Below are positions 16,329-25,062 of a DNA stretch of 64,000 nt, one piece after another (within the stretch, counting starts at the first letter, position 1; the number at the start of each line of letters is the position of its first letter). The notes below the pieces were generated by a model, which saw only the letters and a program-made list of their open reading frames with translations, had not been told where the DNA came from and did no database searches. The translations under genes were made by a program, and so were the position numbers. This stretch comes from JAHEME01 sp034435035 (GTDB lineage Bacteria > Chloroflexota > Anaerolineae > Aggregatilineales > UBA3940). Location of the stretch: contig DAOTXW010000016.1 in NCBI GenBank assembly GCA_034435035.1, positions 1 to 64,000 of the forward strand. Reading direction: 5' to 3'.

Positions 16329-17843
16329 ATGACAGAACAAGTACCAATCCTTCAGACCAGAGGCATCTACATGGCCTTTGGCGGGGTCAATGTCCTCAAG
16401 GACATCGACTTCACTATCTACCCGGGCGAAGTCCACGGGCTGGTAGGTGAGAATGGGGCGGGCAAATCCACGCTGGCCAAGATCATCGCCGGGGTGCACC
16501 GCCCGCGGGCCGGGACGATCGAGCTGGGCGGCCGAGTCGTCGAGATCCCCAGCCCGCACGCCGCCACGGCGCTGGGCATCGCCCTGATCCATCAGGAGCC
16601 CCTGACCTTCCCGGAGCTGGATATCGCGGAGAATATCTTCATCGGGCGCCAGCCCGTGGCGCGGGGGGTGCCCCGGGTGGACTGGGCACATATGTACCAG
16701 CGATCCGGTGAGATTCTGGCATCCCTGGGTGTCGAACTCGATCCGCGCAGCAAAGTGCGCGGGCTGTCGATCGCCGATCAGCAGATGGTGGAGATGGCCG
16801 GCGCGCTGTCTCAGGATGCCAAAATTCTGCTGATGGACGAGCCGACAGCCGCGCTGACGCCGAATGAAGTGGCCGACCTGTTTGCCATTATGCGTAAGCT
16901 GCGCGATCAGGGCACCGCCATCGTCTTTATCAGCCACCGCCTGGAGGAGATCTTCGAGATCTGCGATCGAGTTACGGTGCTGCGGGATGGTGAGCTGGTC
17001 GGGATGCGCCGTCCGTCCGAGACGGCGGTCGATGAAATCATCCGTATGATGGTCGGCCGCCCGCTGAGCGCCCTGTTCGAAAAGGGGGACGGGCACAGCA
17101 TCGGCCAGCCCATGCTGGAGGTGCAAGGGCTGTCCCGGACGATGAAGTTTGAGGATATCAGCTTCGAGGTACGGGCCGGCGAGATTGTCGGCATGGCCGG
17201 GCTGGTTGGCTCTGGCCGCACTGATGTTGCGCGTGCGCTGTTCGGCGCTCTGGATATTGACCGGGGGACGGTCCGGCTGAACGGCCAGGAAGTGCATATC
17301 CGCCACCCGCGCGAGGCGCTGGCGCAGGGCCTGATCTACCTGCCGGAAGATCGCCAGCATCACGGCCTGTTGATGCCGATGTCGGTGACACAGAACATGA
17401 CGCTTTCGGTGCTGGAACGCCTGTCCAACCGGGGTTGGCTGCGCGATCAGCTGGAGCGAGCCTCCACCCGCGAGTATGTGGATAAGCTGCGGATCGCGCT
17501 GCGCGACATTTCTCAGCCAGTGCGCGAGCTTTCGGGCGGCAACCAGCAGAAGGTGGTCCTCTCCAAATGGCTGCTGGCGATGCCCCGGGTGATGATCCTG
17601 GACGAGCCAACCCGCGGCATCGACATCGGTGCCAAGTCCGAGGTGCACCGCCTGATGGGCGAGCTGGCCTCGCAGGGGATGGCGATCCTGATGATCTCGT
17701 CTGAGCTGCCTGAGATCCTAGCCATGAGCGATCGCATCCTTGTGATGCGTGAGGGGCGCATCACCGGGGTGTTCGACAAGGCCACTGCAACCGCCGAGAG
17801 CATCATGGCTGCCGCCACCGGGCAGACTCTGGAAAAGGTATAG
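16329..17843 (+). CDS. Sugar ABC transporter ATP-binding protein (RhaT/RbsA type)
   Basis: A 504-residue protein with two fused ABC ATPase domains. In the first, Walker A is GENGAGKST and Walker [12 protein letters not shown]. In the second, Walker A is degenerate (GLVGSGRTD), as usual for this subfamily, with signature LSGGNQQKV and Walker [12 protein letters not shown]. It would energise uptake by the two permeases encoded immediately downstream (2-bp gap). Context with rhaM indicates rhamnose import. Confidence 0.93.
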   Translation: MTEQVPILQTRGIYMAFGGVNVLKDIDFTIYPGEVHGLVGENGAGKSTLAKIIAGVHRPRAGTIELGGRVVEIPSPHAATALGIALIHQEPLTFPELDIAENIFIGRQPVARGVPRVDWAHMYQRSGEILASLGVELDPRSKVRGLSIADQQMVEMAGALSQDAKILLMDEPTAALTPNEVADLFAIMRKLRDQGTAIVFISHRLEEIFEICDRVTVLRDGELVGMRRPSETAVDEIIRMMVGRPLSALFEKGDGHSIGQPMLEVQGLSRTMKFEDISFEVRAGEIVGMAGLVGSGRTDVARALFGALDIDRGTVRLNGQEVHIRHPREALAQGLIYLPEDRQHHGLLMPMSVTQNMTLSVLERLSNRGWLRDQLERASTREYVDKLRIALRDISQPVRELSGGNQQKVVLSKWLLAMPRVMILDEPTRGIDIGAKSEVHRLMGELASQGMAILMISSELPEILAMSDRILVMREGRITGVFDKATATAESIMAAATGQTLEKV

Positions 17844-17845
17844 CG

Positions 17846-18877
17846 ATGATGGCCACGATCTCTACAACGCTCAACAAACAGCGGGCTAACAGCAACCTGG
17901 CCGTCCAACTGGCCCGGTTCCGGGAGGTTGGGATCGTCATCTTCCTCGCGATCATCGTGGTCGGGGCCACAATTGTCGAGCCGCGCTTCCTGACTCCCTT
18001 CAACCTGCGCACGATCCTGCTGTGGGTCCCGCTGCTGGTCACGGTGGCCATGGGCGAGATGATGGTGATCATCATCCGCGGCATCGATGTGTCAGTTGGC
18101 TCCACGCTGGCGCTGGCTGGCATCATCGTCGGGATGATCTTCCGCGACTACCCGGAGTTTAACATCTATCTGGGTACGCTGATCGCCATCCTGATCGGCC
18201 TGGCGCTGGGCGCGCTGAACGGTGCGCTGATCGCCTGGGTCAAGATCCCGCCAGTTATCACGACTCTGGGTGCGCTGAGCGCCTACCGCGGCCTGACGTT
18301 CATCGTCAGCCAGGGCCGCCAGATCGATCCCAATCACGTGCCGCGCCCGCTCATCTTCTGGTCCCAGCAGGGGCCGGGCGGGATCACGCTGGTTCCCTGG
18401 GTGGTGGTGATCGCGGCGGTGGTTGCCGGCCTGATGCACCTGTTTTTGCGCTACAGCAAGGCGGGCCGCAACGTCTATGCCGTCGGCGGCAACCCGGATG
18501 CGGCGCGGCTGCGCGGTGTCCCGGTCGAGTGGACGACCTTCATGGTCTACGCCATCACCGGGGCGATGGCGGGGCTGGCGGGTGTGCTGTATGCCTCGCG
18601 CTTCGGGTTCATCAATCCGGGCGAGACCGGCGTCGGTTTCGAACTGACGGTGATCGCGGCGGTCGTCATCGGGGGCACCAATGTGTTCGGCGGATCCGGC
18701 ACGGTGCTGGGTGTGACGCTCGGCTGCCTGCTGCTGGGGACGATTAATGTGGCGCTGGCGGTGCTGGGCATCGCTGCAACCTGGCAGCTGGCGGTCTATG
18801 GCTTTGTGATCCTGCTGGCCGTCCTGGTCGATGCCATCATCCAGCGCGAGCTGCGCCGCGCCAGCACCGGGGAGTAG
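17846..18877 (+). CDS. Sugar ABC transporter permease 1 (BPD_transp_2 family)
   Basis: A 343-residue integral membrane protein with about eight to ten hydrophobic segments. It carries the RbsC/RhaP-type patterns [23 protein letters not shown] and [11 protein letters not shown] in the cytoplasmic loop contacting the ATPase. The N-terminus (about 35 residues) is hydrophilic. Its gene is separated from the ATPase gene by 2 bp and from the second permease by 5 bp. It probably forms a heterodimer with permease 2. Confidence 0.92.
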   Translation: MMATISTTLNKQRANSNLAVQLARFREVGIVIFLAIIVVGATIVEPRFLTPFNLRTILLWVPLLVTVAMGEMMVIIIRGIDVSVGSTLALAGIIVGMIFRDYPEFNIYLGTLIAILIGLALGALNGALIAWVKIPPVITTLGALSAYRGLTFIVSQGRQIDPNHVPRPLIFWSQQGPGGITLVPWVVVIAAVVAGLMHLFLRYSKAGRNVYAVGGNPDAARLRGVPVEWTTFMVYAITGAMAGLAGVLYASRFGFINPGETGVGFELTVIAAVVIGGTNVFGGSGTVLGVTLGCLLLGTINVALAVLGIAATWQLAVYGFVILLAVLVDAIIQRELRRASTGE

Positions 18878-18882
18878 GCGTC

Positions 18883-19950
18883 ATGACTATGAATGAATCC
18901 TCTAACGTCACATCTTCCCCTGTCGCGCCGGCGGAACGGGTGCTCCCTGTAGAGCCGGTCCGTCATCGTGGAAGCTTCCGCGCCATACTGGCTCGCCCTG
19001 AAGCGGTGACAGTCGCGCTGCTGATCCTGGCATTCATCGGGGGGGCCCTGCTGTCGCCGTACTTCCTGGATGTGCCCTTCCTGCTGAACTATACCTCCAC
19101 CTACATCGAGATCGGGATCATGGCGCTGGGGATGGTCTTTGTGATCATCAGCGGCAACATCGATCTGTCGGTCGCCTCGAATCTGGCGCTGGTCGCCTGT
19201 GTGGCGGGCATCATGTACTTCGACTTCGGGATCCCGATGCCCATCACCATGGTAGCGGCGCTGCTGCTGGGCGGCTTGCTGGGCTGGATCAACGGCACGC
19301 TCATCACCCGGCTCAAACTGCCGGCGCTCGCGGTGACGCTGGCGACGCTGGCGCTGTACCGCGGGGTTGCCAACATCTTGGTGGGCGACGACTCCCGTCC
19401 GATGCTGGCCTGGAGCCGTGATGTGGTCTTCCCGGAGTGGTTTGTGGGCATCAACAAGATCCTGATCCCCGGCACGCCGATCCCGATGCCGTTGGTCATC
19501 ATGATTGTGCTGGCCATTGCCCTGGGGCTGGTGCTGCACAAGACCACCTTTGGGCGCTGGGTGTATGCGCTGGGAACCAATGAGGAGGCGGCGCGCTATT
19601 CCGGCATCCCGACCGAATGGGTCAAGCGCATGATCTTCACCCTCGCCGGCTTTCTCTCCGGCCTGTCCGGGCTGGTGATGGTCTCCCGCCTGGGCGTGGC
19701 CCGCTATGACCATGCCCGCGGCTGGGAGCTGGACGTGATCACCGCGGTGGTGCTGGGCGGCGTCTCGATCGCCGGGGGCCGCGGCAGTATGTTCGGCGCG
19801 GTGATCGCCTACCTGCTGATCGTCATCCTGCGCACCGGCATGGGGGTCGCGAACATCAAGGCCGAAAGCCAGCTGACTGTCATCGGTGCGCTGCTGGTCA
19901 TCTCGGTCATCGTGTCGAACCTGTCAGCTCGGGTGCGCAAAGGGGGATAG
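18883..19950 (+). CDS. Sugar ABC transporter permease 2 (BPD_transp_2 family)
   Basis: A 355-residue membrane protein paralogous to permease 1. It has a 45-residue hydrophilic N-terminus, GMVFVIISGNIDLSVAS, the cytoplasmic-loop pattern GGVSIAGGRGS, and about nine hydrophobic segments. Two non-identical permeases plus a double ATPase and one binding protein is the rhamnose ABC system layout. Confidence 0.92.
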   Translation: MTMNESSNVTSSPVAPAERVLPVEPVRHRGSFRAILARPEAVTVALLILAFIGGALLSPYFLDVPFLLNYTSTYIEIGIMALGMVFVIISGNIDLSVASNLALVACVAGIMYFDFGIPMPITMVAALLLGGLLGWINGTLITRLKLPALAVTLATLALYRGVANILVGDDSRPMLAWSRDVVFPEWFVGINKILIPGTPIPMPLVIMIVLAIALGLVLHKTTFGRWVYALGTNEEAARYSGIPTEWVKRMIFTLAGFLSGLSGLVMVSRLGVARYDHARGWELDVITAVVLGGVSIAGGRGSMFGAVIAYLLIVILRTGMGVANIKAESQLTVIGALLVISVIVSNLSARVRKGG

Positions 19951-20062
19951 AGGCGCTCTGCTTCTCCCGTTAGCCCAGCAGAAGGGGGGTGATGCAATCG
20001 TACGATAGAGCGCAGGTGTCTACTGGCTGTCACTATGAATTCTCTGTGAGGAGGAACCAAGC

Positions 20063-21205
20063 ATGTTGAACAAACGCCTATTGTTTGTGCTCTCGCTGCT
20101 GCTGGTGGTAGCGATGGGCCTGGCAGCCTGCCAGCCGGCTGCTCCCGCTGAAGAACCCGCGGCTGAAGAGCCCGCGGCTGAGGAGCCGGCAGCTGAGGAG
20201 CCCGCCGCTGAAGAGCCCGCGGCTGAGGAGCCGGCGGCGGAGGAGCCGATGGAAGAAGAGGCGATTGATATCGTCTACATCCCGAAGAATACGGGCAACC
20301 CGTACTTCGACTCCATCATCCGCGGCTTCGAGCAGGCCTGCATCGAGCTGGGCTGCAACTTCACGACTACTGCACCGGCCACCGCTGAGGCGACCTCGCA
20401 GATCCCGTTCGTGGAAGAGCAGATTCAGCGCGGCGTGGACGTGCTGGCCATTTCGCCCAACAGCCCGGATGCGCTCAATGAGGTCTTTGACGCCGCTCGC
20501 GAGGCAGGGATCACCGTCCTGATCGTCAATTCGGACATCCCCGGCAGCGAGGAGCATCGTGATGCAGCCATCCTCCCGATGGACTTCGACATCACCGGCG
20601 CCAGCCAGGTTGAGCTGATGGGCTCGCTGATCGACTACAGCGGCAAGATCGCTATCCTGAGCGCCACCGCCGATGCGCCCGACCAGAACTACTGGATCGA
20701 GGGCATGCAGGCCGCGCTCGAAGACCCGAAGTACGCTGATATGGAGCTGGTCGAGATCGTCTACGGCGACGACGATCCGCAGAAGAGCCTGACCGAGTGC
20801 GAGGGCCTGCTGTCCAAGTACCCGGATCTGCGTGGCATCATCGCCCCGACAACCGTGGGTGTGGCCGCAGCCGCCCAGTGCGTTGAGTCCGCCGGTGTGT
20901 ATCCGGGCGGCCCCAATGCCGTGGGCGAGGGTCTGCAGGTGACCGGCCTGGGCACGCCGAACCAGATGCGCGCGTTCATTGAGAACGGCGTCGTCGAGGC
21001 GTTTGCGCTGTGGAGCCCGTATGATGAGGGCTACCTGGCCGGCTATCTGGGCACTGCGCTGGCGAAGGGCGAAGTGGAAGCTGCCGAGGGCAACACCTTC
21101 GAGGTGCCGAACCTGGGCGAGCGTGAGTTCCGCGCCCTCAACGTCGTCATCACGGGCCCGCCGACCGTTTTCACTATCGACAACATCGGCGACTTTGACT
21201 TCTAG
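20063..21205 (+). CDS. Sugar ABC transporter substrate-binding lipoprotein (RhaS/RbsB type)
   Basis: A 380-residue periplasmic-binding-fold lipoprotein. A signal peptide leads to LAAC with lipidated Cys23, followed by an acidic linker of seven near-perfect EEPAA units (about residues 30-66). The type 1 sugar-binding domain follows from IDIVYIPKNTGNPYFDSIIRGFEQA to the end. A strong GAGGAGGAA site precedes the ATG. It would deliver sugar to the adjacent permeases from the cell surface. The 112-bp gap before it may hold a separate promoter or stability element, as binding-protein genes are often expressed more strongly; I see no clear promoter there. Confidence 0.93.
   Translation: MLNKRLLFVLSLLLVVAMGLAACQPAAPAEEPAAEEPAAEEPAAEEPAAEEPAAEEPAAEEPMEEEAIDIVYIPKNTGNPYFDSIIRGFEQACIELGCNFTTTAPATAEATSQIPFVEEQIQRGVDVLAISPNSPDALNEVFDAAREAGITVLIVNSDIPGSEEHRDAAILPMDFDITGASQVELMGSLIDYSGKIAILSATADAPDQNYWIEGMQAALEDPKYADMELVEIVYGDDDPQKSLTECEGLLSKYPDLRGIIAPTTVGVAAAAQCVESAGVYPGGPNAVGEGLQVTGLGTPNQMRAFIENGVVEAFALWSPYDEGYLAGYLGTALAKGEVEAAEGNTFEVPNLGEREFRALNVVITGPPTVFTIDNIGDFDF
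20149..20252 (+). repeat. 15-bp coding minisatellite (EEPAA linker)
   Basis: About seven in-frame copies of a 15-bp unit encoding Glu-Glu-Pro-Ala-Ala lie between the lipobox and the folded domain. Third-codon positions vary between copies, so it is not a very recent expansion. Similar but non-repeated acidic linkers follow the lipobox of the PhnD-like and YceI proteins elsewhere in the window. Confidence 0.85.
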
Positions 21206-21240
21206 CCTCCGGCCCGTCAGGGCTGGCACCGAGTAGCGCG

Positions 21241-21275
21241 GGAGGAGTGAGGCCGGTTCGCCGACTCACTCCTCC
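21241..21275 (+). terminator. Hairpin after the sugar-binding protein gene
   Basis: GGAGGAGTGAG (21241-21251) pairs perfectly with CTCACTCCTCC (21265-21275) around a 13-nt loop, 36 bp past the binding-protein stop codon. No T-run follows. Position at the end of the 13-kb rightward cluster suggests a terminator or 3'-end stabiliser. Confidence 0.6.
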
Positions 21276-21286
21276 TCTGCCTGTGT

Positions 21287-21292
21287 TATAAT
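21287..21292 (+). promoter_or_regulatory. Candidate -10 box for the DUF4867-like lipoprotein gene
   Basis: A perfect TATAAT lies just after the hairpin that ends the rhamnose operon and about 97 bp before the next start codon. No good -35 is visible 16-18 bp upstream, where the sequence is the hairpin arm. It suggests that the next gene has its own promoter. Confidence 0.4.
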
Positions 21293-21388
21293 TAGGTCTG
21301 GTCGGGCTCATGCTATAGCGCAGCCATGCCCTCATTCTTTTACTCATCATGCCTGAACCGCCAGCAACCATTCATCAAGGTGGAGAAG

Positions 21389-22213
21389 ATGAAGAAGACA
21401 CTGATCATCTTGCTTGTTCTCACCAGCATCGCCGCGCTCACTGCCTGCAGCCGGGGTGAGGGCGGGGCTGCCGGCTATGGCGCCGGGGGCGGCCAGTCAC
21501 TGCGCGAAGGATCGACTTCCCCCCTGCACTCGCCAATCGCTCAGGATCAGACCTACCAGACTTTGCTGGGTCTGAACATCCTTCTGTACCCGCCGCCGGT
21601 GGATGATCCCAAGTTTGAGGCCTACGGGGCGGCCTATTGGGAGCTGGATCCAACCGAATTCGTCGCGGCCATGCGGGGCGCCTTCACCGGCGAGATGGGC
21701 GCCGAGCCGGTCTACGAGCCGCAGGTGCCTGCCCTGCAAGATCAGCCGCTGGTTGCCCAGATCAGCGAGACGATCTACGGCGGAGAGCCTGTGCAGGTCG
21801 GCTGGATTTATGGCAACAACGATGCGTTTTCTTACCTCGAGTTCAATGGCGTGACGGTGACACTGGTGACTGCAGAGAATGCGGTGCTGTTCGTGGGAGA
21901 GCGCGCCAGCCTCGACGAATCCACCTGGACCTTCGACTCCAAGAGTGCCAGGGGCTTCTATGTACCGGCGAACACGGTCCTGGCGCTCAAGCCTGAGACG
22001 CTCCGCTCCGCCCCCATCCGCGTGGCGAATGCCACCGGCCAGCTGACCGCCGTGATCGTGCCGGAAGGGGTGGCGCTTGAGGCGGCCTCGCCCGGCGATG
22101 GCATCGATCAGGCGCTGGTGGCTAACGACCGCTGGGTGTTCGCCTTCGAGGGTGTGGAAGGCTTCTATGCCGGCCTGACGGGCAGCCCGACCACGATCAA
22201 CCCCGTGGACTGA
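21389..22213 (+). CDS. Lipoprotein with DUF4867-like domain
   Basis: A 274-residue protein with a signal peptide and lipobox LTAC (Cys20). A Gly/Ser-rich linker leads to a domain that resembles DUF4867 from recollection. It has the FEAYG start, IYGGEPVQVGWIYGNN, a LEFNGVTVTLVTAENAVLFVG strand pair, a TWTFDSKSARGFYVPANTVLALK cupin-like segment and an AVIVPEGV end. The DUF4867 proteins I recall are cytosolic Firmicutes proteins beside sugar genes; an exported version is unusual. The start is the ATG after GGTGGAGAAG; a 21-codon upstream extension was rejected because it would bury the signal peptide. Function unknown; a sugar-locus accessory is inferred. Confidence 0.7.
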   Translation: MKKTLIILLVLTSIAALTACSRGEGGAAGYGAGGGQSLREGSTSPLHSPIAQDQTYQTLLGLNILLYPPPVDDPKFEAYGAAYWELDPTEFVAAMRGAFTGEMGAEPVYEPQVPALQDQPLVAQISETIYGGEPVQVGWIYGNNDAFSYLEFNGVTVTLVTAENAVLFVGERASLDESTWTFDSKSARGFYVPANTVLALKPETLRSAPIRVANATGQLTAVIVPEGVALEAASPGDGIDQALVANDRWVFAFEGVEGFYAGLTGSPTTINPVD

Positions 22214-22237
22214 TCGGCGGGCCACGGGGGTTTGTCA

Positions 22238-22268
22238 CCGGCTCCTCGCCCTGTGAGGAGCCGGTTGC
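22238..22268 (+). terminator. Rho-independent-like terminator after the DUF4867 gene
   Basis: CCGGCTCCTC (22238-22247), a 7-nt loop and GAGGAGCCGG (22255-22264) form a perfect 10-bp stem. The following TTGCTTTAG is only moderately T-rich. It lies 25 bp after the stop codon. Confidence 0.65.
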
Positions 22269-22269
22269 T

Positions 22270-22625
22270 TTAGTGAGAATCCCTGTGCGCCGCCTGCTGC
22301 TGGACCTGCCGGATCGGCTGGTGGCCGAGCATCCGGACGGCAAGACGCCGGGATACCGGTGCCGAAAGTCGCCGTTGACCGGGTGGCTCGCCAGGCCCTC
22401 TTCCTTTAGCAAACCGGATGGCGTGCCGGGTCAGGCTCATGTGCAGCGAATGGAAGGCGAGCAGACGACGGGCCGCCAGCGGGCCGGCTTCGTGCGGGAA
22501 GGGCACATTTGCCAGACGCGGAGCGCCCCGCGGCGGGATGATGATGCCTGCAGCGGCGACTATCTGTGCAGCATGCTGCGCGAAGAATGCGCGCGCCTAC
22601 CACCCATCAAACCGGGCAGGAACTG
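22270..22625. other. 356-bp stretch without a recognisable gene
   Basis: An open frame from GTG 22273 to 22626 would encode 117 residues. It has no recognisable domain and a composition (many Arg, Cys, Pro) like a GC-rich chance frame, and the opposite strand is also partly open. I see no tRNA, promoter or repeat here. It could be a decayed gene or a long 5' region of the Gfo/Idh gene that follows. Confidence 0.4.
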
Positions 22626-23600
22626 ATGATCGAGCGTATCCGCTGGGGGATCCTCAGCACTGCCAACATTGGCCGCCGGCGGGTGATCCCTGCCATTCAG
22701 GCCTCGGCCAACGGAATTGCTTATGCTGTTGCCAGCCGCGATGCGGAGCAGGCCCGGGCTTTGGCGGGTGAGCTGGGCATCCCTCAGGCATATGGCTCCT
22801 ATGAAGCGCTGATCGCCGACCCGCAGGTGGATGCCGTCTACATCCCGCTGCCCAATCATCTGCACGCCGAATGGGCCATCCGCTGCGCGGAGGCGGGCAA
22901 ACCCGTGCTGTGCGAAAAACCCCTGGCCTCCGATGCTGCTGAGGCGCAGCGCATGGTGGAGGCATTTGCCGCTCGCGGTGTGCCGCTGGCTGAGGCATTC
23001 ATGTATCGCTTCCACCCGCGCATGGATCGGGTTCGGGCACTGCTGGCGGAAGGCGCGATCGGCGAACTCAGGTTGATCCGCGCTACGTTCAGCTTCACGG
23101 TAACCCGGGAGGACAACATCCGCCTGCGGCGCGATATGGCCGGCGGCGCCCTCATGGACGTGGGCTGCTACTGTGTGAATGTGATTCGCACCCTGACCGG
23201 TGAGGAACCCGTGTCCGTCACCGCGCAGGCCACCTTTGGCGAGCGCAGCGGCGTCGATGAGGTGCTGGCTGGCACCCTGCGCTTCCCCTCCGGGGTGATC
23301 GGAGTGTTGGACTGCAGCCTGCGTGTGCCGCGCTGGCAGACCTACGAGGTCCGCGGCACGCATGGGCAGATCGTCATCGATGAGGCTTTCGGCCCGGAGC
23401 AGGGGACACGCATTCAGCTGTGGCGCGGCGAACCGCCTGAGGAGATCATCGTGCCCGGCGCTGACCAGTATCAGTTGATGGTGGAGGACTTCGCCGATGC
23501 GCTGCTGAAAGGACGCCCGCCCCGCTTCCCGGCCTCCGATGCGGTGGCGACTCTGCGGGTCATTGACCGGCTGCTGGAGGAAGCTCGCAGCAGAGGCTGA
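22626..23600 (+). CDS. Gfo/Idh/MocA-family NAD(P)-dependent oxidoreductase
   Basis: A 324-residue protein with an N-terminal Rossmann fold (WGILSTANIGRRRVIPAI), the CEKPLASDAAEA motif carrying the conserved Lys of the family, and a C-terminal alpha/beta substrate domain with DVGCYCVN. Family members act on sugars, inositols or their derivatives. The ATG follows GGGCAGGAA. It is close to the rhamnose locus but separated from it by two hairpins, so a role in sugar metabolism is only suggested. It converges on the rhodanese gene. Confidence 0.88.
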   Translation: MIERIRWGILSTANIGRRRVIPAIQASANGIAYAVASRDAEQARALAGELGIPQAYGSYEALIADPQVDAVYIPLPNHLHAEWAIRCAEAGKPVLCEKPLASDAAEAQRMVEAFAARGVPLAEAFMYRFHPRMDRVRALLAEGAIGELRLIRATFSFTVTREDNIRLRRDMAGGALMDVGCYCVNVIRTLTGEEPVSVTAQATFGERSGVDEVLAGTLRFPSGVIGVLDCSLRVPRWQTYEVRGTHGQIVIDEAFGPEQGTRIQLWRGEPPEEIIVPGADQYQLMVEDFADALLKGRPPRFPASDAVATLRVIDRLLEEARSRG

Positions 23601-23619
23601 GCAGACTGGCCGACAGCAG

Positions 23620-23649
23620 GAAAGGCCCTCCCGGGTGAGAGGACCTTTC
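23620..23649. terminator. Bidirectional terminator-like hairpin between convergent genes
   Basis: GAAAGGCCCTC (23620-23630) pairs with 23637-23649 with one mismatch and a bulge near the loop. The A-rich 5' and T-rich 3' ends of the stem are symmetrical, as in bidirectional terminators. It lies midway between the stop codons of the Gfo/Idh gene and the rhodanese gene. Confidence 0.6.
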
Positions 23650-23670
23650 GCTGATGGGTATCAGTCGGTG

Positions 23671-24066
23671 CTACTGCGTCACCGGCAGGCCCGCCGCCTG
23701 CCAGCTGATGATTCCCCCCAGGTCGTAGACCGTATAGCCACTGGCAGCCAGCTCCGCCGCGGCGGTGGCGCTGCGGTTTCCGCTGCGACAGTAGACCACC
23801 ACCGTCTGATCCTGTGGGATCTCGCTCAGCCGGGCGCCGATCTGGTCGACCGGGATGTTCACTGCACCGGCGATATGGCCTTCAGCGAACTCCTCGGGGG
23901 TGCGCACGTCGATCAGGATATGCTCGCTGAAAGAGACATCGGCACTGTACTGCTCGACATAGCTGGCCGGGGTGATCAGCCGGCTCTGGCTAACAGCCGG
24001 GGCGCAGGCTGCCAGCGCTGCCGCGGCCAGTGCAGGCAGGATCAGCAGGAAGAACTTACGAACCAC
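23671..24066 (-). CDS. Rhodanese-like domain lipoprotein
   Basis: A 131-residue protein with a signal peptide ending LAAC (lipidated Cys21) and a single rhodanese domain. It shows LIDVRTPEEFAEGHIAGAVNIP and the active-site loop YCRSGNRS with Cys93. The GTG start follows AGAGAGGTGTT. Exported single-domain rhodaneses may handle sulfane sulfur or act in thiol redox at the cell surface; the substrate is unknown. It is followed on the same strand, upstream, by the YceI lipoprotein gene with a 57-bp gap. Confidence 0.9.
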   Translation of the reverse strand: MVRKFFLLILPALAAAALAACAPAVSQSRLITPASYVEQYSADVSFSEHILIDVRTPEEFAEGHIAGAVNIPVDQIGARLSEIPQDQTVVVYCRSGNRSATAAAELAASGYTVYDLGGIISWQAAGLPVTQ

Positions 24067-24123
24067 ACAACACCTCTCTCATATATAGGACTATAGGACG
24101 GATGGCAGAGGCCAGCCGCGCCA

Positions 24124-24813
24124 TCAGGGCGCTTCGGCGACGAATTGCAGCTCCAGGGTGGTCTGATCGGCCACCGATGCAACCTGCGGGGGCAGGCGCA
24201 GGATCGCCACCCCAAAATCAGCATAAGCGATGGTGAGCGACGCCAGCCCTTCCAGGCGCTTTTCTGAAACCGGCGTCACCGTCACCTCAAAGGTGGCCGG
24301 GCGCGTGGTGCCGTGAATGGTCAGATCGCCTGTGATCTGCAGGGCATAGGTTTCCCCGACGGCGGCTGTCTGCGGCAGACCCTCAATAGCTGTCGGCGTG
24401 AACACCGCATAGCGGTAGTTCTCGTCGCCGGTCTGCAGAATCATCTCACGGATGGCGCGATTGCGGAAGTTGTTGTCGGTGGCCAGAGTGCTCAGATCGA
24501 CGCGAATCGGGCTGAGCGCCGCGCCTGCCGGATCCGACAGGGCGAGCGTGATCGTGCCCTCCACGTCCGGCGTCGCGCCGATCACAGTGGTCGGGTTACC
24601 GTTGAGTACTTCGTCGATGACGAAGCGGGCTTCCGTCCCTGCTACCAGTGTGTAAGTCAGTGCGCCGCCTGATGCAGCCTGGCTGCCAGACTCGGCCTCG
24701 CTCCCAGCCTCCAGCGCGGCAGTCGGCGCGGCAGGTTGGCTGCTGCCCGTGCAGGCTGCCAGCGCCAGTGCGATCAGGCTCAGGGCCAGAACGACGGCAA
24801 ATCGTTTGGACAT
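24124..24813 (-). CDS. YceI-family lipoprotein
   Basis: A 229-residue protein with a signal peptide ending LAAC (Cys21), a 25-residue Ala/Glu/Ser linker and a C-terminal YceI-like beta-barrel domain. RFVIDEVLNGNPTTVIG, NFRNRAIREMIL and LTIHGTTRPATFEVTV are typical. YceI barrels bind isoprenoid or other amphipathic lipids. The first gene of a two-gene leftward unit with the rhodanese lipoprotein, it suggests an envelope-facing function for the pair. Confidence 0.88.
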   Translation of the reverse strand: MSKRFAVVLALSLIALALAACTGSSQPAAPTAALEAGSEAESGSQAASGGALTYTLVAGTEARFVIDEVLNGNPTTVIGATPDVEGTITLALSDPAGAALSPIRVDLSTLATDNNFRNRAIREMILQTGDENYRYAVFTPTAIEGLPQTAAVGETYALQITGDLTIHGTTRPATFEVTVTPVSEKRLEGLASLTIAYADFGVAILRLPPQVASVADQTTLELQFVAEAP

Positions 24814-24960
24814 GGCATCACCTCATAGTTGAATGTCAAAGCATTGATGATAGCGTCCAGCCTGGTGCGGCGCATGCGCCAAACGGCGCCGATCCTCCCC
24901 GCTGAAGCCCGCAGACCGCCCGCTCAGGGTGATTAGATGCCGTCATTGCTGCCGGGGTTG

Positions 24961-24994
24961 CTTAAAAGATTCTTAAACCCTTCCATGATATAAT
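24961..24994 (+). promoter_or_regulatory. Pho-box-like direct repeat and -10 before the kinase/HD/CHAD operon
   Basis: CTTAAA occurs at 24961-24966 and again at 24972-24977, exactly 11 bp apart. It is followed 11 bp later by a perfect TATAAT (24989-24994), with no TTGACA -35. Direct repeats of 11-bp period replacing the -35 are the layout of PhoB/PhoP-activated promoters, and CTTAA-N6 resembles cyanobacterial Pho boxes. Sequence and spacing are seen; binding by a Pho regulator is inferred. Confidence 0.5.
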
Positions 24995-25062
24995 CTATCT
25001 TCACAGTGTCTGCAGCCCCCCTCCAGGGATATTCTGGCTGCTGCTGAACCCAGGAGGCGCAT

